64,000 nt of DNA, from assembly GCF_003086295.3 (NCBI RefSeq), contig NC_092048.1, positions 87,958,626 through 88,022,625 of the forward strand. Direction: 5' to 3'. The number at the start of each line of letters is the position of its first letter. The stretch's first letter is position 1. A model generated the notes under the pieces. It was not told the DNA's origin. It did no database searches and worked only from the letters and a program-made list of their open reading frames with translations. The translations under genes and the position numbers were made by a program. Shown one piece after another: positions 43,879 to 55,749 of this stretch. Source of the DNA: Arachis hypogaea (taxonomy: Eukaryota; Streptophyta; Magnoliopsida; Fabales; Fabaceae).

Positions 43879-46800
43879 ATGGATCTAAGTGGAAATGAAC
43901 AGTCCAGGAGGACTCTGGGGTCATATGCTAACCCCTCTACTGCTTCATATGGGAGTAGTATCTGCATACCTTCCATTGGAGTCACTAGCTTTAAGTTGAA
44001 TCCTCAGCTCATTATCATGGTGCAGCAAAGCTGCCAGTATTCCGGTCTTCCACAGGAAGAACCTACAGAGTTTCTGGCACAGTTTTTACAAATTACTGAC
44101 ACAGTACATGATAAGGAAGTAGATCAAGATGTCTACAGATTATTACTGTTTCCATTTGCTGTAAAAGACCAAGCCAAGAGGTGGTTAAATAACCAACCTA
44201 AGGCTAGCATAAGGACATGGAAACAGCTGACAGAAAAATTCCTGAATCAATACTTTCCTCCAAAACGGATGACACAGCTAAGGCTGGACATCCAAGGCTT
44301 TAAACAAGGAGATAATGAATCTCTTTATGATGCCTGGGAGAGATACAGAGAGATGCTACGAAAATGCCCCTCTGAAATGTTTTTAGAGTGGGTTCAGTTA
44401 GACATCTTCTATTATGGGCTTACAGAAAGAGCTCAGATCTCTTTAGATTGCTCAGCTGGTGGATCTATCCACATGAGAAAGACAATTGAAGAAGCTCAAG
44501 AGCTCATTGATACAGTTGCTAGAAATCAGCATCTGTACTTAAGCAGTGACCCTTCCATGAAAGAAGAGGCTAAAACAGTAACTGCTGAACTCAGTCCTGC
44601 AGAGCAAGCTGCTGAATTCAATCAGCAATTGGATTTTCTAACAAAGCAGTTAGCTGAATTCAAGGATAAACTACAAGAGACAAGGATGGCTAATATAAAT
44701 ATGGAAGTACAATTAAAGCAAACAAGGCAGCAGCTGTCAAAACAAATAACAGAAAAATGCCAAGCAATTCAACTAAGAAGTGGAAAAGCATTAACTACCC
44801 CACTTCAAAGCAGCAGGAAACCAAGAAATGAGCAAACCACCCAAAATCCATCTGAGGACAATAAAAGCCCAGGGAAAAATAATTCTGGCGCTAAAACGCC
44901 AGAAGTTGGGTGGAAGGCTGGCGCTGAACGCCCAGACCATGCTCAGGACTGGCGTTCAACGCCAGAAACAAGCAAGGATCTGGCGTTGAACGCCCAAAAG
45001 AGGCACAGTTCTGGCGTTCAAACGCCAGGAACAGATGAGGAGCTGGTGTTTAACGTCACTCCAGCTTCTAACTCTGGCACTCAATTGCCAGTGAGGGATC
45101 AGACACACACAAGTGCTGATAACAACCCATCTAAAAAGGCTTCCTCAACCACTTCTGTAGGAAATAAACTTACAGCAACTAAGGTTAAGGAATATAAAGC
45201 CAAGATACCTTATCCTCAAAAACTCCGCCAAGAGGAGCAGGATAAGTAATTTGCTCGCTTTGCAGATTATCTCAGGACTCTTGAAATAAAGATTCCATTT
45301 GCAGAGGCACGTGAGCAAATACCTTCTTATGCCAAGTTCATGAAAGAGATCTTGAGTCATAAGAAGGATTGGAGAGAAACTGAAAGAGTTCTCCTCACTG
45401 AAGAATGCAGTGCAGTCATTTTGAAAAGCTTTCCTGAAAAGCTTAAAGACCCTGGGAGTTTTTTGATACCATGCACATTAGAAGGTAATTGCACCAAGAC
45501 AACTTTATGTGATCTTGGGGTAAGCATCAACCTAATACCTGCATTCACTATCAGAAAGCTTGGTTTAACTGAAGAAGTTAAACCAACCCGGATATGTCTC
45601 CAACTTGCTGATGGCTCCATTAAATACCCATCAGGCGTGATTGAAGACATGATTGTCAGAGTTGGACCATTTGCCTTTCCCACTGACTTTGTAGTGCTGG
45701 AAATGGAGGAGCACAAGAGTGCTACTCTCATTCTAGGAAGACCCTTCCTAGCAACTGGACGAACACTCATTGATGTCCAACAGGGGGAAATAACCCTGAG
45801 AGTCAATGAGGATGAGTTTAAGTTGAATGCTGTCAAAGCCATGCAGCATCCAGACACATCAAAAGACTGCATGAAAGTTGATCTTGTTGACTCTTTAGTA
45901 GAAGAGATCAACATGGCTGAGAGTCTCGAATCAGAGTTGGACGACATCTTTAAAGATGTTCAGCCTGATTTGGAGGATTCAGAGGAAATGAAAGAGCCTC
46001 TGAAATTCCCTCTGGAAGAGGAAAAACCTCCTAAACCCGAGCTCAAACCATTACCACCATCCCTGAAATATACATTTCTGGGAGAAGGTGACACTTTTCC
46101 AGTGATCATAAGCTCTGCTTTAAATTCACAAGAAGAGGAAGCACTTATTCAAGTGCTAAGGACACACAAGACAGCTCTTGGGTGGTCCATAGGTGACCTT
46201 AAGGGCATAAGCCCAGCCAGATGCATTCACAAAATCTTATTGGAGGATAATGCTAAACCAGTGGTTCAACCACAGAGGCGGCTAAATCCAGCCATGAAGG
46301 AAGTGGTGCAGAAAGAGGTCACCAAATTACTGGAGGCTGGGGTTATTTATCCTATTTCTGACAGCCCCTGGGTGAGCCCTGTTCAAGTTCTCCCCAAGAA
46401 AGGAGGCATGACAATGGTTCATAATGAAAAGAATGAACTGGTTCCTACAAGAACAGTTACAGGGTGGCGCATGTGTATTGACTACAGAAGGCTCAATACA
46501 GCCACCAGAAAGGATCATTTTCCTTTACCATTCATAGACCAGATGCTAGAAAGACTAGCAGGTCATGATTATTACTGCTTTTTAGATGGCTACTCAGGCT
46601 ATAACCAGATTGCAGTAGATCCCCAGGATCAAGAGAAAACAGCATTCACATGTCCATCTGGAGTGTTTGCTTATAGAAGGATGCCATTTGGGCTGTGTAA
46701 TGCGCCTGCAACCTTCCAGAGATGCATGCTCTCTATTTTCTCTGATATGGTGGAGAAATTTCTGGAAGTCTTCATGGATGACTTCTCAGTATATGGAGAC

Positions 46801-48927
46801 TCATTCGGCTCCTGTCTTGATCACCTGAAACTAGTTCTGAAAAGATGCCAAGAGACCAACCTGGTTTTAAACTGGGAAAAATGTCACTTTATGGTGACTG
46901 AAGGGATTGTCCTTGGGCATAAAATTTCAAACAAGGGAATAGAGGTGGATCAAGCAAAAATAGAGGTAATTGAAAAATTACCACCACCTGCCAATGTTAA
47001 GGCAATCAGAAGCTTTCTAGGGCATGCAGGATTCTATAGGAGGTTTATAAAGAATTTTTCAAAAATCGCAAAACCTCTGAGCAGTCTGCTTGCTGCTGAC
47101 ACGCCATTTGTATTTGACACAGAGTGTCTGCAAGCGTTTGAAACGCTAAAAGCCAAGCTGGTCACAGCACCAGTTATTTTTGCACCAGACTGGACATTAC
47201 CATTTGAGCTAATGTGTGATGCCAGTGATCACGCCATTGGTGCAGTGCTGGGACAGAGGCATGACAAGCTTCTGCACGTCATTTATTATGCTAGCCGCAT
47301 TTTAAATGATGCCCAAAAAAATTACACAACCACAGAAAAAGAATTACTTGCAGTGGTTTATGCTATTGACAAGTTTAGATCATACTTGGTAGGGTCAAAG
47401 GTGACTGTGTATACTGACCATGCTGCTCTCAAATATCTACTCAGAAAGCAGGATTCAAAACCCAGGCTCATAAGATGGGTGTTGCTTTTGCAAGAGTTTG
47501 ATATAGAAATAAGAGACAGAAAAGGGACAGAGAACCAAGTGGCTGATCATCTGTCCCGGATAGAGCCAGTAGAAGGGACGTCCCTCCCCTCTCCTGAGAT
47601 CTCTGAGACTTTTCCGGATGAGTATTTATTTGCCATTCAGGAAACACCATGGTTTGCAGACATTGCAAACTATAAAGCTGCAAGGTTCATACCCAAAGAG
47701 TACAACAGGCAACAAAAGAAAAAATTAGTTACTGATGCAAAGTACTACTTGTGGGATGAACCCTATCTCTTTAAGAGATGTGCAGACGGAATAATCCGGA
47801 GATGTGTGCCTAGAGAAGAAGCATAGAGGATCCTATGGCATTGCCATGGATCACAATATGGAGGCCATTTCGGAGGTGAGCGAACAGCCACCAAGGTCCT
47901 CCAATGTGGCTTCTATTGGCCCACACTCTATAAAGATTCCCGAGAGTTCGTACGTAACTGTGACAGTTGCCAAAGAGCTGGTAATCTGCCTCATGGTTAC
48001 GCTATGCCTCAACAAGGAATCTTGGAGATTGAGTTGTTTGACGTATGGGGAATTGACTTCATGGGACCTTTTCCACCATCTTACTCAAACACTTATATTC
48101 TGGTGGCTGTTGACTACGTATCAAAATGGGTAGAGGCTGTTGCCACACCCACCAATGATACTAAAACAGTGCTGAAGTTCCTCTAGAAATATATCTTCAG
48201 CAGGTTTGGGGTCCCTAGAGTACTAATCAGTGATGGGGGCACTCACTTCTGCAACAAACAGCTTTACTCTGCCATGGTCCGGTATGGGATTCACCACAAG
48301 GTGGCGACTCCATATCATCCACAGACTAATGGACAAGCTGAAGTCTCTAACAAAGAGCTAAAAAGAATCCTAGAACGGACTGTAAGTACCCGTAGAAAGG
48401 ATTGGGCAAGAAGCTTGGATGATGCTCTGTGGGCATACAGAACAGCATTCAAGACTCCTATAGGGACCTCTCCATACCAACTTGTGTATGGTAAGGCATG
48501 TCACCTGCCCATGGAACTGGAACATAAAGCTTACTGGGCAACCAGATTCCTAAACTTTGATGCCAAATTAGCTGGAGAAAAAAGATTGCTCCAGCTAAAT
48601 GAACTAGAGGAATTCAGATGCACTGCTTTCGAAAATGCCAAGCTTTATAAAGAAAAATAAAAAAAATGGCATGACAGAAAGCTGTCATCTAGAATCTTTG
48701 AACCAGGACAAAAGGTTCTGTTGTTTAACTCCAGGCTCAGGCTATTCCCCGGGAAACTGAAGTCCCGGTGGAGGAGACCATATGTGATTACAAGTGTATC
48801 ACCATACGATTATGTGGAGCTTCAAGATATTGATTCTGATAAGAAGTTCATTGTTAATGGACAGAGAATCAAGCACTATCTTGAAGGCAATGTTGAGCAA
48901 GAGTGCTCAAGGCTGAGGCTAGATTAA
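43879..48927 (+). pseudogene. E3 gag-pol polyprotein, four in-frame stops
   Basis: The same 1,682-codon frame as E2 with no frameshift, but stops at 45247 (TAA), 47824 (TAG), 48184 (TAG) and 48658 (TAA). By comparison with E2 the first three replace Gln codons through C-to-T changes. Gag core [10 protein letters not shown], protease CDLGVS (Val where E2 has Ala), RT FMDD with Asp967/968, RNase H LMCDASDH. Integrase has an intact zinc Cys pair (CDSC) and LISDGGTHF; its C-terminal part (RWRRPYVITS) follows the last stop. The fourth stop is at the same codon as the second stop of E2. It is flanked by its own leader and ORF3. Confidence 0.93.
44885..45060 (+). repeat. Palindrome array inside E3 gag
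   Basis: Five or six GGCGTT/AACGCC dyads at the same place as in E2 gag but fewer copies, so copy number changed since the two elements separated while the frame stayed open. Confidence 0.8.
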
Positions 48928-48968
48928 AAGCTCAGCAAGGTCCAGCTAAAGACAATAAAGAAGCGCTT

Positions 48969-48986
48969 GCTGGGAGGCAACCCAGC
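48969..48986 (+). other. E3 post-pol hairpin, AGGCAA loop
   Basis: GCTGGG-AGGCAA-CCCAGC, a perfect 6-bp stem about 40 bases after gag-pol, in the conserved context AAAGAAGCGCTT. Confidence 0.65.
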
Positions 48987-49139
48987 CATGGGGCATCACT
49001 TCCTCTAAGAATTTTGCCCTATTCTTGATTTTATTTGTTTATATAAAGTTCATTGATCATAAGGTAAAGATTCAATTGTATAAGTTCACAGGATTACAGA
49101 AGGATTCTGCACGCAAAAAAGAGAAAAAAAGAGCTCACT

Positions 49140-49440
49140 GGCAAGAAAATTCCAGTAAAAGTCTGTTTTGGGCGTTCAACGCCCAACAGAAGCATCCACT
49201 GGGCGTTGAACGCCAGTAAGGATAGCCATCTGGGCGTTGAACGCCAGAAAGAAGCTCTTTCTGGGCGTTTAACGCCAGATTTACAGCGTCTGGGCGTTCA
49301 GAAAAATGCCCAGTAACAAAGGACTTCCTGGCGTTCAACACCAGAAATAAGCAGCAGCTGGGCGTTGAACGCCCAGGAGAAGCAGCATTTGGGCGTTGAA
49401 CGCCCAAAACATGCAGCGTTTGGGCGTTCAAACGCCAGGA
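49140..49440 (+). repeat. Palindrome array downstream of E3 pol
   Basis: Nine or so GGCGTTNAACGCC dyads with period about 30-36 bases, aligned with 22145-22385 in E2 but with more units. Confidence 0.87.
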
Positions 49441-49959
49441 TGGTGGGGAGGAGGTAAATTCGTTTTTTCTTCATATTTTTCATTTTAATCCTAATTTCCA
49501 TGTTTCAATTCATGATTTCTTGCATAAACATGTTAAGAACCCTGATTTCTAAAATCCCTAATTTCTAAAAACTCTTCTTTAAAAATATTAAATATATCTT
49601 AATCCATAAGCACAAATCCTTTTTTTCAATCCAACTCAACTCTTTTTCAAAATTTTCAAAACAAATCTCTCTCTTTTCATTCAAAAATCTTTTCAACTAA
49701 GCAATATCTTTTTCAAATCCCCATACTATCTTTTTCAAAATTCCAAATCTATCTTTTTCAAATATCTTTCATATCTTTTCAATTTTAAACCATCTCTTTT
49801 CTTATCATATTTTTTTCTAAAAATCATATCTTCTATCTTATCTTTCTCCCTATTTTTTCGAAAACCCACCCCCCTCCCTTTAAATTTGGGTTCGGCCTCC
49901 CTCCCCTCCCATCCACCATTGCACCTAGCTCTCCTTCTCTCCCACTCCTTTCTTTTCTT
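49441..49959 (+). other. E3 non-coding spacer before ORF3
   Basis: TCTTTTTCAAA-rich and CT-rich DNA, as in E2 (22386-22847). No gene is seen. Confidence 0.65.
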
Positions 49960-49995
49960 TTTGCTTGAGGACAAGCAAACCTCTAAGTTTGGTGT
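49960..49995 (+). promoter_or_regulatory. AGGA hairpin plus AAGTTTGGTGT, upstream of E3 ORF3
   Basis: TTTGCTTG-AGGA-CAAGCAAA, an 8-bp perfect stem, then AAGTTTGGTGT at 49985 and the ORF3 ATG at 50019. Confidence 0.62.
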
Positions 49996-50018
49996 GCTCA
50001 TCCGTGATCACTAAGATC

Positions 50019-51152
50019 ATGGCTCCTAAAGGAAAACAACCCACTCCAAGAGGCAAGAAAGAGAGTGTTCCAAAACCACTTTGGAATCAAGGGAAGTTCT
50101 TAACTAAAGAACATTCAGACCATTATTACAAAATAATGGGTCTAAGATCAGTGATCCCGAAAGTCAGATTCGATCTGAAAGAAGATGAATATCCGGAGAT
50201 CCAGGAGCAAATTCGAATCAGGAACTGGAAGATCCTAGCCAATCCTGAAACGAAAGTGGGAAGGAATATGGTCCAGGAGTTCTATGCTAATATGTGGCAT
50301 AAAGACAGGCAAAGACTATCTGGATCTGATATCTATGACTATCAGACCATGGTCAGAGGAAAGATTGTTCATACCCACCCTGACAAGATCAGGGAGATCT
50401 TAAAGCTACCTCAGCTGAAAGATGATCCAGACTCCTTCAATAGGAGAATGATGAGAACAGACAAGGGCCTGGATAAGATTCTAGAGGACATATGCATCCC
50501 GGGAGCCAGGTGGACCACCAGTCCGAAGGGTGTTCCTAATCAACTCAAAAGAGAAGATCTCAAACCAGTCGCCAGAGGATGGCTGGATTTCATTGGGCAT
50601 TCTCTGCTGCCCACTAGCAACCGTTCTGAAGTCACTATCAGAAGAGCAGTAATGATCCATTGCATCATGATGGGAAAAGAAGTGGAAGTTCATCAACTGA
50701 TTTCAACTGAATTTTACAAAATTGCAAATAAAAATTCCAAAGATGCCAGGTTGGCTTATCCAAGCTTGATTTCTATGCTCTGCAAGGACGCTGGAGTAAG
50801 GATGGGAATAACTAAATACATCTCAATTGAGCGACCAATCACCAAAGCATCAATGGAAAAATAACAAGCACAGGATGACCCCATCAAGAAGAAAACACAG
50901 GAATTTCTCCCGGAAATCCCTCAATCTGAATACTGGGAGTATCTTGAAACATCAGTGACCAAGATGCAAAAATCTATAGAACAAATAATAAAAGAACAGA
51001 AGGAATAAAGTAGCATTCTTTGCTATTTGATTAAAGAACAGGAGGAGCAAGGGCGCGACTTAAGGGAATTGAAGCGCCAGAAATTATCTCTTGAAGGACC
51101 AAGCACCCCACAGATTAGAGGAACATCCACTCCCCAGAACAAAGGTTGTTAA
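50019..51152 (+). pseudogene. E3 ORF3, plant-transposon-type protein, two stops
   Basis: A 377-codon frame from the ATG 50019. The first 281 codons are open to a TAA at 50862-50864 (Gln in E2). A second TAA follows near 51006, and the tail otherwise stays in frame to 51152. The body shares EYPEIQEQI, VQEFYANMW, MVRGKIVHT, LKPVARGWLDF and SNRSEVT with E1 ORF3. The tail (KEQEEQGRDLRELK) is the part kept in E2. No membrane helix or signal peptide is seen, so an envelope role is not supported. The stretch upstream to 49965 is open only from a TTG and is not counted. Confidence 0.82.
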
Positions 51153-52203
51153 ATTCCAATCTTAGCCTTAACTCTGTGATAACTATTCTTATTCTAGTTT
51201 TACCTTAGGAGTCATATAGTAGTAATTAATATCTATATCTTTTTGATTTTATCTCCAATTAAGCTATAATTCAATTTTCTCATCATCATCAAACATGAAT
51301 AAAATAGAAGAATTTCTTTAGAATAAGAAGCAATAATTTTCGAGTTTCTAATAAGAACATTCTAATTATTTACATGTGGTGGCAATGCTTTCTGTCTTCT
51401 GAATGAATGCTTGAACAGTGCATATGTCTTTTGAATTTGATGTTTAAGACTGTTAAATATGTTGGCTCTTGAAAGAATGATGAACATGAGACATGTTATT
51501 GATAATCTGAAAAATCATAAAAATGATTCTTGAAGCAAGAAAAAGCAGCAAAGAACAAAAGCATGCAGAAAAAAAAAAAGAAGAGAAGAAGAGCAAGCAG
51601 AAAAAGCCAATAGCCCTTAAAACCAAAAGGCAAGGGTAAACAAAAAGGATCCCAAGGCTTTGAGCATCAGTGGATAGGAGGGCCTAAAGGAATAAAATCC
51701 CGGCCTAAGCGGCTAAACCAAGCTGTCCCTAACCATGTGCTTGTGGCGTGAAGGTGTCAAGTGAAAACTTGAGACTGAGCAGTTAAAGTCAAGGTCCAAA
51801 GCAAAAAGAAGAGTGTGCTTAAGAACCCTGGACACCTCTAATTGGGGACTTTAGCAAAGCTGAGTCACAATCTGAAAAGGTTCACCCAATTATGTGTCTG
51901 TGGCATTTATGTATCCGGTGGTCATACTGAAAAACAAAGTGCTTAGGGCCACGGCCAAGACTCATAAAGTAGCTGTGTTCAAGAATCAACATACTGAACT
52001 AGGAGAATCAATATCACTATCTGAATTCTGAGTTCCTATAGATGCCAATCACTCTGAGCTTCAATGGATAAAGTGAGATGCCAAAACTGTTCAGATGCAA
52101 AAAGCTACTAGTCCCGGTCATCTAATTAGAATCTGAGCTTCCCTCAAAAAATCTGAGATATTATTGCTTCTTCATTTATCTGTATTCTATTTTATTTATC
52201 TAG
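51153..52203 (+). other. E3 3' untranslated region
   Basis: Non-coding, closely similar to E1 and E2 3' regions, with the A-rich purine stretch at about 51565-51610. Confidence 0.7.
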
Positions 52204-52240
52204 TTTCTTGAGGACAAGCAACAGTTTAAGTTTGGTGTTG
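52204..52240 (+). promoter_or_regulatory. Hairpin and PPT-position sequence before the E3 3' LTR
   Basis: TTTCTTG-AGGA-CAAGCAA has one mismatch in the stem. AAGTTTGGTGT follows at 52228 and the LTR starts at 52241. Confidence 0.58.
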
Positions 52241-53780
52241 TGATGAGCGGATATTTTATACGCTTTTTGGGGTTAATTTCATATAGTTTTTAGTGTGTTT
52301 TAGTTAGTTTTTAGTTTATTTTTAGTAGTTTCTAGGCAAAATTCATATTTCTAGACTTTACTATGAGTTTGTGTGTTTTTCTATGATTTCAGGTATTTTC
52401 TGGCTGAAATTGAGGGAGCTGAGAAAAAATCTGATTCAAGCTGAAAAAGGACTGCTGATGCTGTTGGATTCTAACCTCCCTGCACTCAAAATAGATTTTA
52501 TGGAGCTAAAGAACTCCAAATGGCGCGCTTCCAATTGCTTTGGAAAGTAGACATCCAGGGCTTTCCAACAATATATAATAGTCCATACTTTGATTAAGGA
52601 TAGATGACGTAAACTGGCATTCAATGCCAGTTTCATGCTGCTGTCTGGCGTCCAGCGCCAGAAACAAGTTACAAAGTGGAGTTCAACGCCAGAAACAGGT
52701 TACAACCTGGCGTTGAACGCCCAAAACAGCCCAGGCATGTGAGAAGCTTTAGTCTCGGCCCCAGCACACACCAAGTGGGCCCCAGAAGTAGATTTTTGCA
52801 CTATCTATCATAGTTTACTCATTTTCTGTAAACCTAGGTTACTAGTTTAGTATTTAAACAACTTTTAGAGATTTATTTTGGATCTCATGACATTTTAGAT
52901 CTAAAATTTGTATCTTTTGATGGCATGAGTTTCTAAACTCCATTGTTGGGGGTGAGGAGCTCTGCTGTGCCTCGATGAGTTAATGCCAGTATTTCTGTTT
53001 TCTATTCAATCATGTTTGTTCCTATCTAACATATTCATTTGTGCATTATTATGATGAATGTGATGATCCGTGACACTCATCACCATTCTCAACCTATGAA
53101 CGTGTGCCTGACAACCACCTCCGTTCTACATTAGATTGAATGAGTATCTCTTAGATTCCTTAATCGGAATCTCCGTGGTATAAGCTAGAATCCATTGGCA
53201 GCATCCTTGTGAATCCGAAAAGTCTAAACCTTGTCTGTGGTATTCCTAGTAGGATTCTGGGATTGGATGACTGTGACGAGCTTCAAACTCGCGAGTGCTG
53301 GGCGTAGTGACAGACGCAAAAGGATAGTAAATCCTATTCCGGTATGATCGAGAACCTACAGATGATTAGCCGTGCGGTGACAGCGCACCTGGACCATTTT
53401 CACTGAAAGGAAGGATGGTAGCCATTATCAACGGTGATCCTCCAACACACAGCTTGCCATAGAAGGGACGTGCGTGCGTGAAGAAGAAGATAGAGAGAAA
53501 GCAGAGATTCAAAAGGCAAAGCATCTCCAAAACTCCAACATATTCTCATTTACTGCATAACAAGTAACCTTTAATTCATGGTCTCTTGTTCATTTGCAAG
53601 TCAATTGATAGCCACTAATTAATATCCTGACTAAGAGTTGCAAGATAACCATAGCTTGCTTCAAGCCAACAATCTCCGTGGGATCGACCCTTACTCACGT
53701 AAGGTATTACTTGGACGACCCAGTGCACTTGCTGGTCAGTTGTGCGGAATTACATAGTGTGAAGTAATTTTCGTGCACCA
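52241..53780 (+). repeat. E3 3' LTR
   Basis: 1,540 bases, TGATGAG to GCACCA; palindrome cluster at 52615-52725. Confidence 0.92.
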
Positions 53781-53785
53781 TTTAG

Positions 53786-54196
53786 GATGGGACCAAATGC
53801 TTTCATGCTTATCACTAATCTTATTTTTGTCAATTCATGCTTGAACTTGATGCAACATGCTCTTCATGTCATTTATTTATGCTTTGACTTTACTCTTGCA
53901 TCAAGTATTAGTTAATATGCCTTAGCAGCTTATATTGTTTTCTCACTCATATGTTGTAGCTACCATATAGTTGAGAACCTTATTCTTATTTGGTATTAGC
54001 CCCGCCTATGTTCTATTTGCTTTGCCATCTTTGTTGTAGGCCTAATTTCCCCCCTTTTTCTCTCCTTTTAGGCTGGCCACCAAGAAGGGAGAAAAGAAAA
54101 AGCTTCTAAATGAGGCAACAAATAAGTCATCCACACAACCTTTCGAAAAAGCTCATCAGTTGTTTCATTCTGTCCACCTTGCTCTTCTTTGCATGC
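53786..54196 (+). other. E4 interior, non-coding or decayed
   Basis: No frame of useful length. Around 54070-54170 a Lys-rich peptide is readable (KKGEKKKLLNEA), possibly the start of a lost third ORF. Confidence 0.5.
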
Positions 54197-54230
54197 ACCG
54201 AGGACGGTATAATCTTTAAGTGTTGGGAGG
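54197..54230 (+). promoter_or_regulatory. AGGA hairpin with TTTAAGTGTTGGGAGG, internal copy in E4
   Basis: ACCG-AGGA-CGGT (54197-54208), a 4-bp stem, then CTTTAAGTGTTGGGAGG. Same layout as the internal modules of E1-E3 but with an unrelated stem. Confidence 0.5.
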
Positions 54231-55009
54231 TCATCCGCCGATCTCCATGGGTAACAATTTCTTTTTTTAACACCAATTTTTAACTTTCTTTGTTAGCCAG
54301 TTGTTGCAGTGCATGATAGTTAGAATTTGTATATATTTTACCACTCTTGTTAGAACTACTTGGTTAGGGTGATGATTTCTTTTACAAGAAACTGTTTTTA
54401 GGGCACCTACCAATTTGAGAAAAATTTTTTTATTGAACTTGCTTGAAGAATTTATTTTGGAACATGGTTTTTGAGCTAAGAACACAAGCATGTGAGTTTT
54501 GAGCCTAATTGTGTGGTTACATCTTATAACCACTTATTTCCATTCTTGTGTGCATTGTTCTCTTTCTATGATTGTAATCTTTGATTTGCTTGATTCTTTA
54601 TGTCCATTATTTTGTGTATGAATGCATATATATGATTGAGGCCATCATTTTATTTAGCTCACTTACCCAAATATCCTACCTTTTATCTTCCATTGTTAGC
54701 CAACTTTGAGCCTACTATTGACCCACTTTGTTCTTAATATTAGCACATTACAAACTTTAAAGCGAAAAACAATAAATGTCCTGTATTTGGATCTTTGATT
54801 AGCTTAGGCTAGTGAGTATGTATCATTCAAGTGTAGGGAAACATGGGACATTGGTTGAGGTAAGATTGTGTTTATATTTTCATTGAAGATCTTGAAAATT
54901 GGGTACATATTCATGCATTAAATGTGAAGCCATATGCATTGATGCTCTTCTATATTTTTGTAGTTCAAAAAGAAAGAAAAGAAGAAAAAAAATATACAAA
55001 GGAAAAATA

Positions 55010-55053
<44 letters not shown>

Positions 55054-55749
55054 ATATATAATTAGAAAGAAAGAAAAAGAAAAAGAAAGAAATAAAAGGG
55101 GACAAAATGCCCCAAAGTAAGGTTCAATAATAATCAATGCATATAAGATGTAATAAAAAAGGAAAATGTATGAGTGTGTGAAAAAGTGAAGAATGGGTAG
55201 TTAGGCTTGTATTAGATTTTTATAGGTTGTTATATAGGTTAGGTGGGAAGCTTAGGTTATTCAAAGATTCAAATTTCAAGCTCACTTGACCATATGCATC
55301 CTTACCTTTACCCTAACCCCATTACAACCTATGAATAAGTCCTCATGATATATGTATGCATGCATTGAATAATTATTGATCATTAGATGAAAAACAAATC
55401 TTGGAAAGCATGATTAGAAGAGAATTGAGTGATCAACCCTAGACACTTGAGTGACTAGAGTGTAAACACTTTTGATGAGGGTTTCATGCTCAATTCCTTG
55501 TTCCCAGCTTTCATAAGATTTCTTCTTGCAAGTCTATTTGAACTTCATTTTGATATTTGAATTGGTAGAGTTCATGAGTTATCATACTACTTAGCCCTAC
55601 TTATTCATATATATTCTTGGAGATTGATTTACTTTTGACCAAGTAGGTAGAAGCATTTTGCATTTAGTTGCATTCATATAGATAGGTGCATATAGTTTCT
55701 TTGCATTGAATAAATGTTCATACCCTTTTTCGTGTCCTTCTTTATTCTT
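54231..55749 (+). other. E4 3' region, non-coding, with (TA)n
   Basis: No gene is supported. A (TA)n microsatellite with GTATG interruptions lies at about 55012-55060, followed by A-rich purine runs to about 55100. Confidence 0.65.

Larger units (their letters stand above)
41588..53780 (+). mobile_element. E3: Ty3/gypsy retrotransposon of the E2 family, older copy
   Basis: E3 is 12,193 bases with LTRs at 41588-43115 (1,528 bases) and 52241-53780 (1,540 bases). A single 12-base indel near the start accounts for the length difference. Flanks are GTTAG (41583-41587) and TTTAG (53781-53785), 4 of 5. The order matches E2, but ORF3 keeps its full domain. Four premature stops in gag-pol show it is older than E2. 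Confidence 0.93.

Noticed and set aside
49965..50018. N-terminal extension of E3 ORF3
   Set aside because: Open only from a TTG and overlaps the hairpin and AAGTTTGGTGT; the ATG at 50019 matches E1 and E2.
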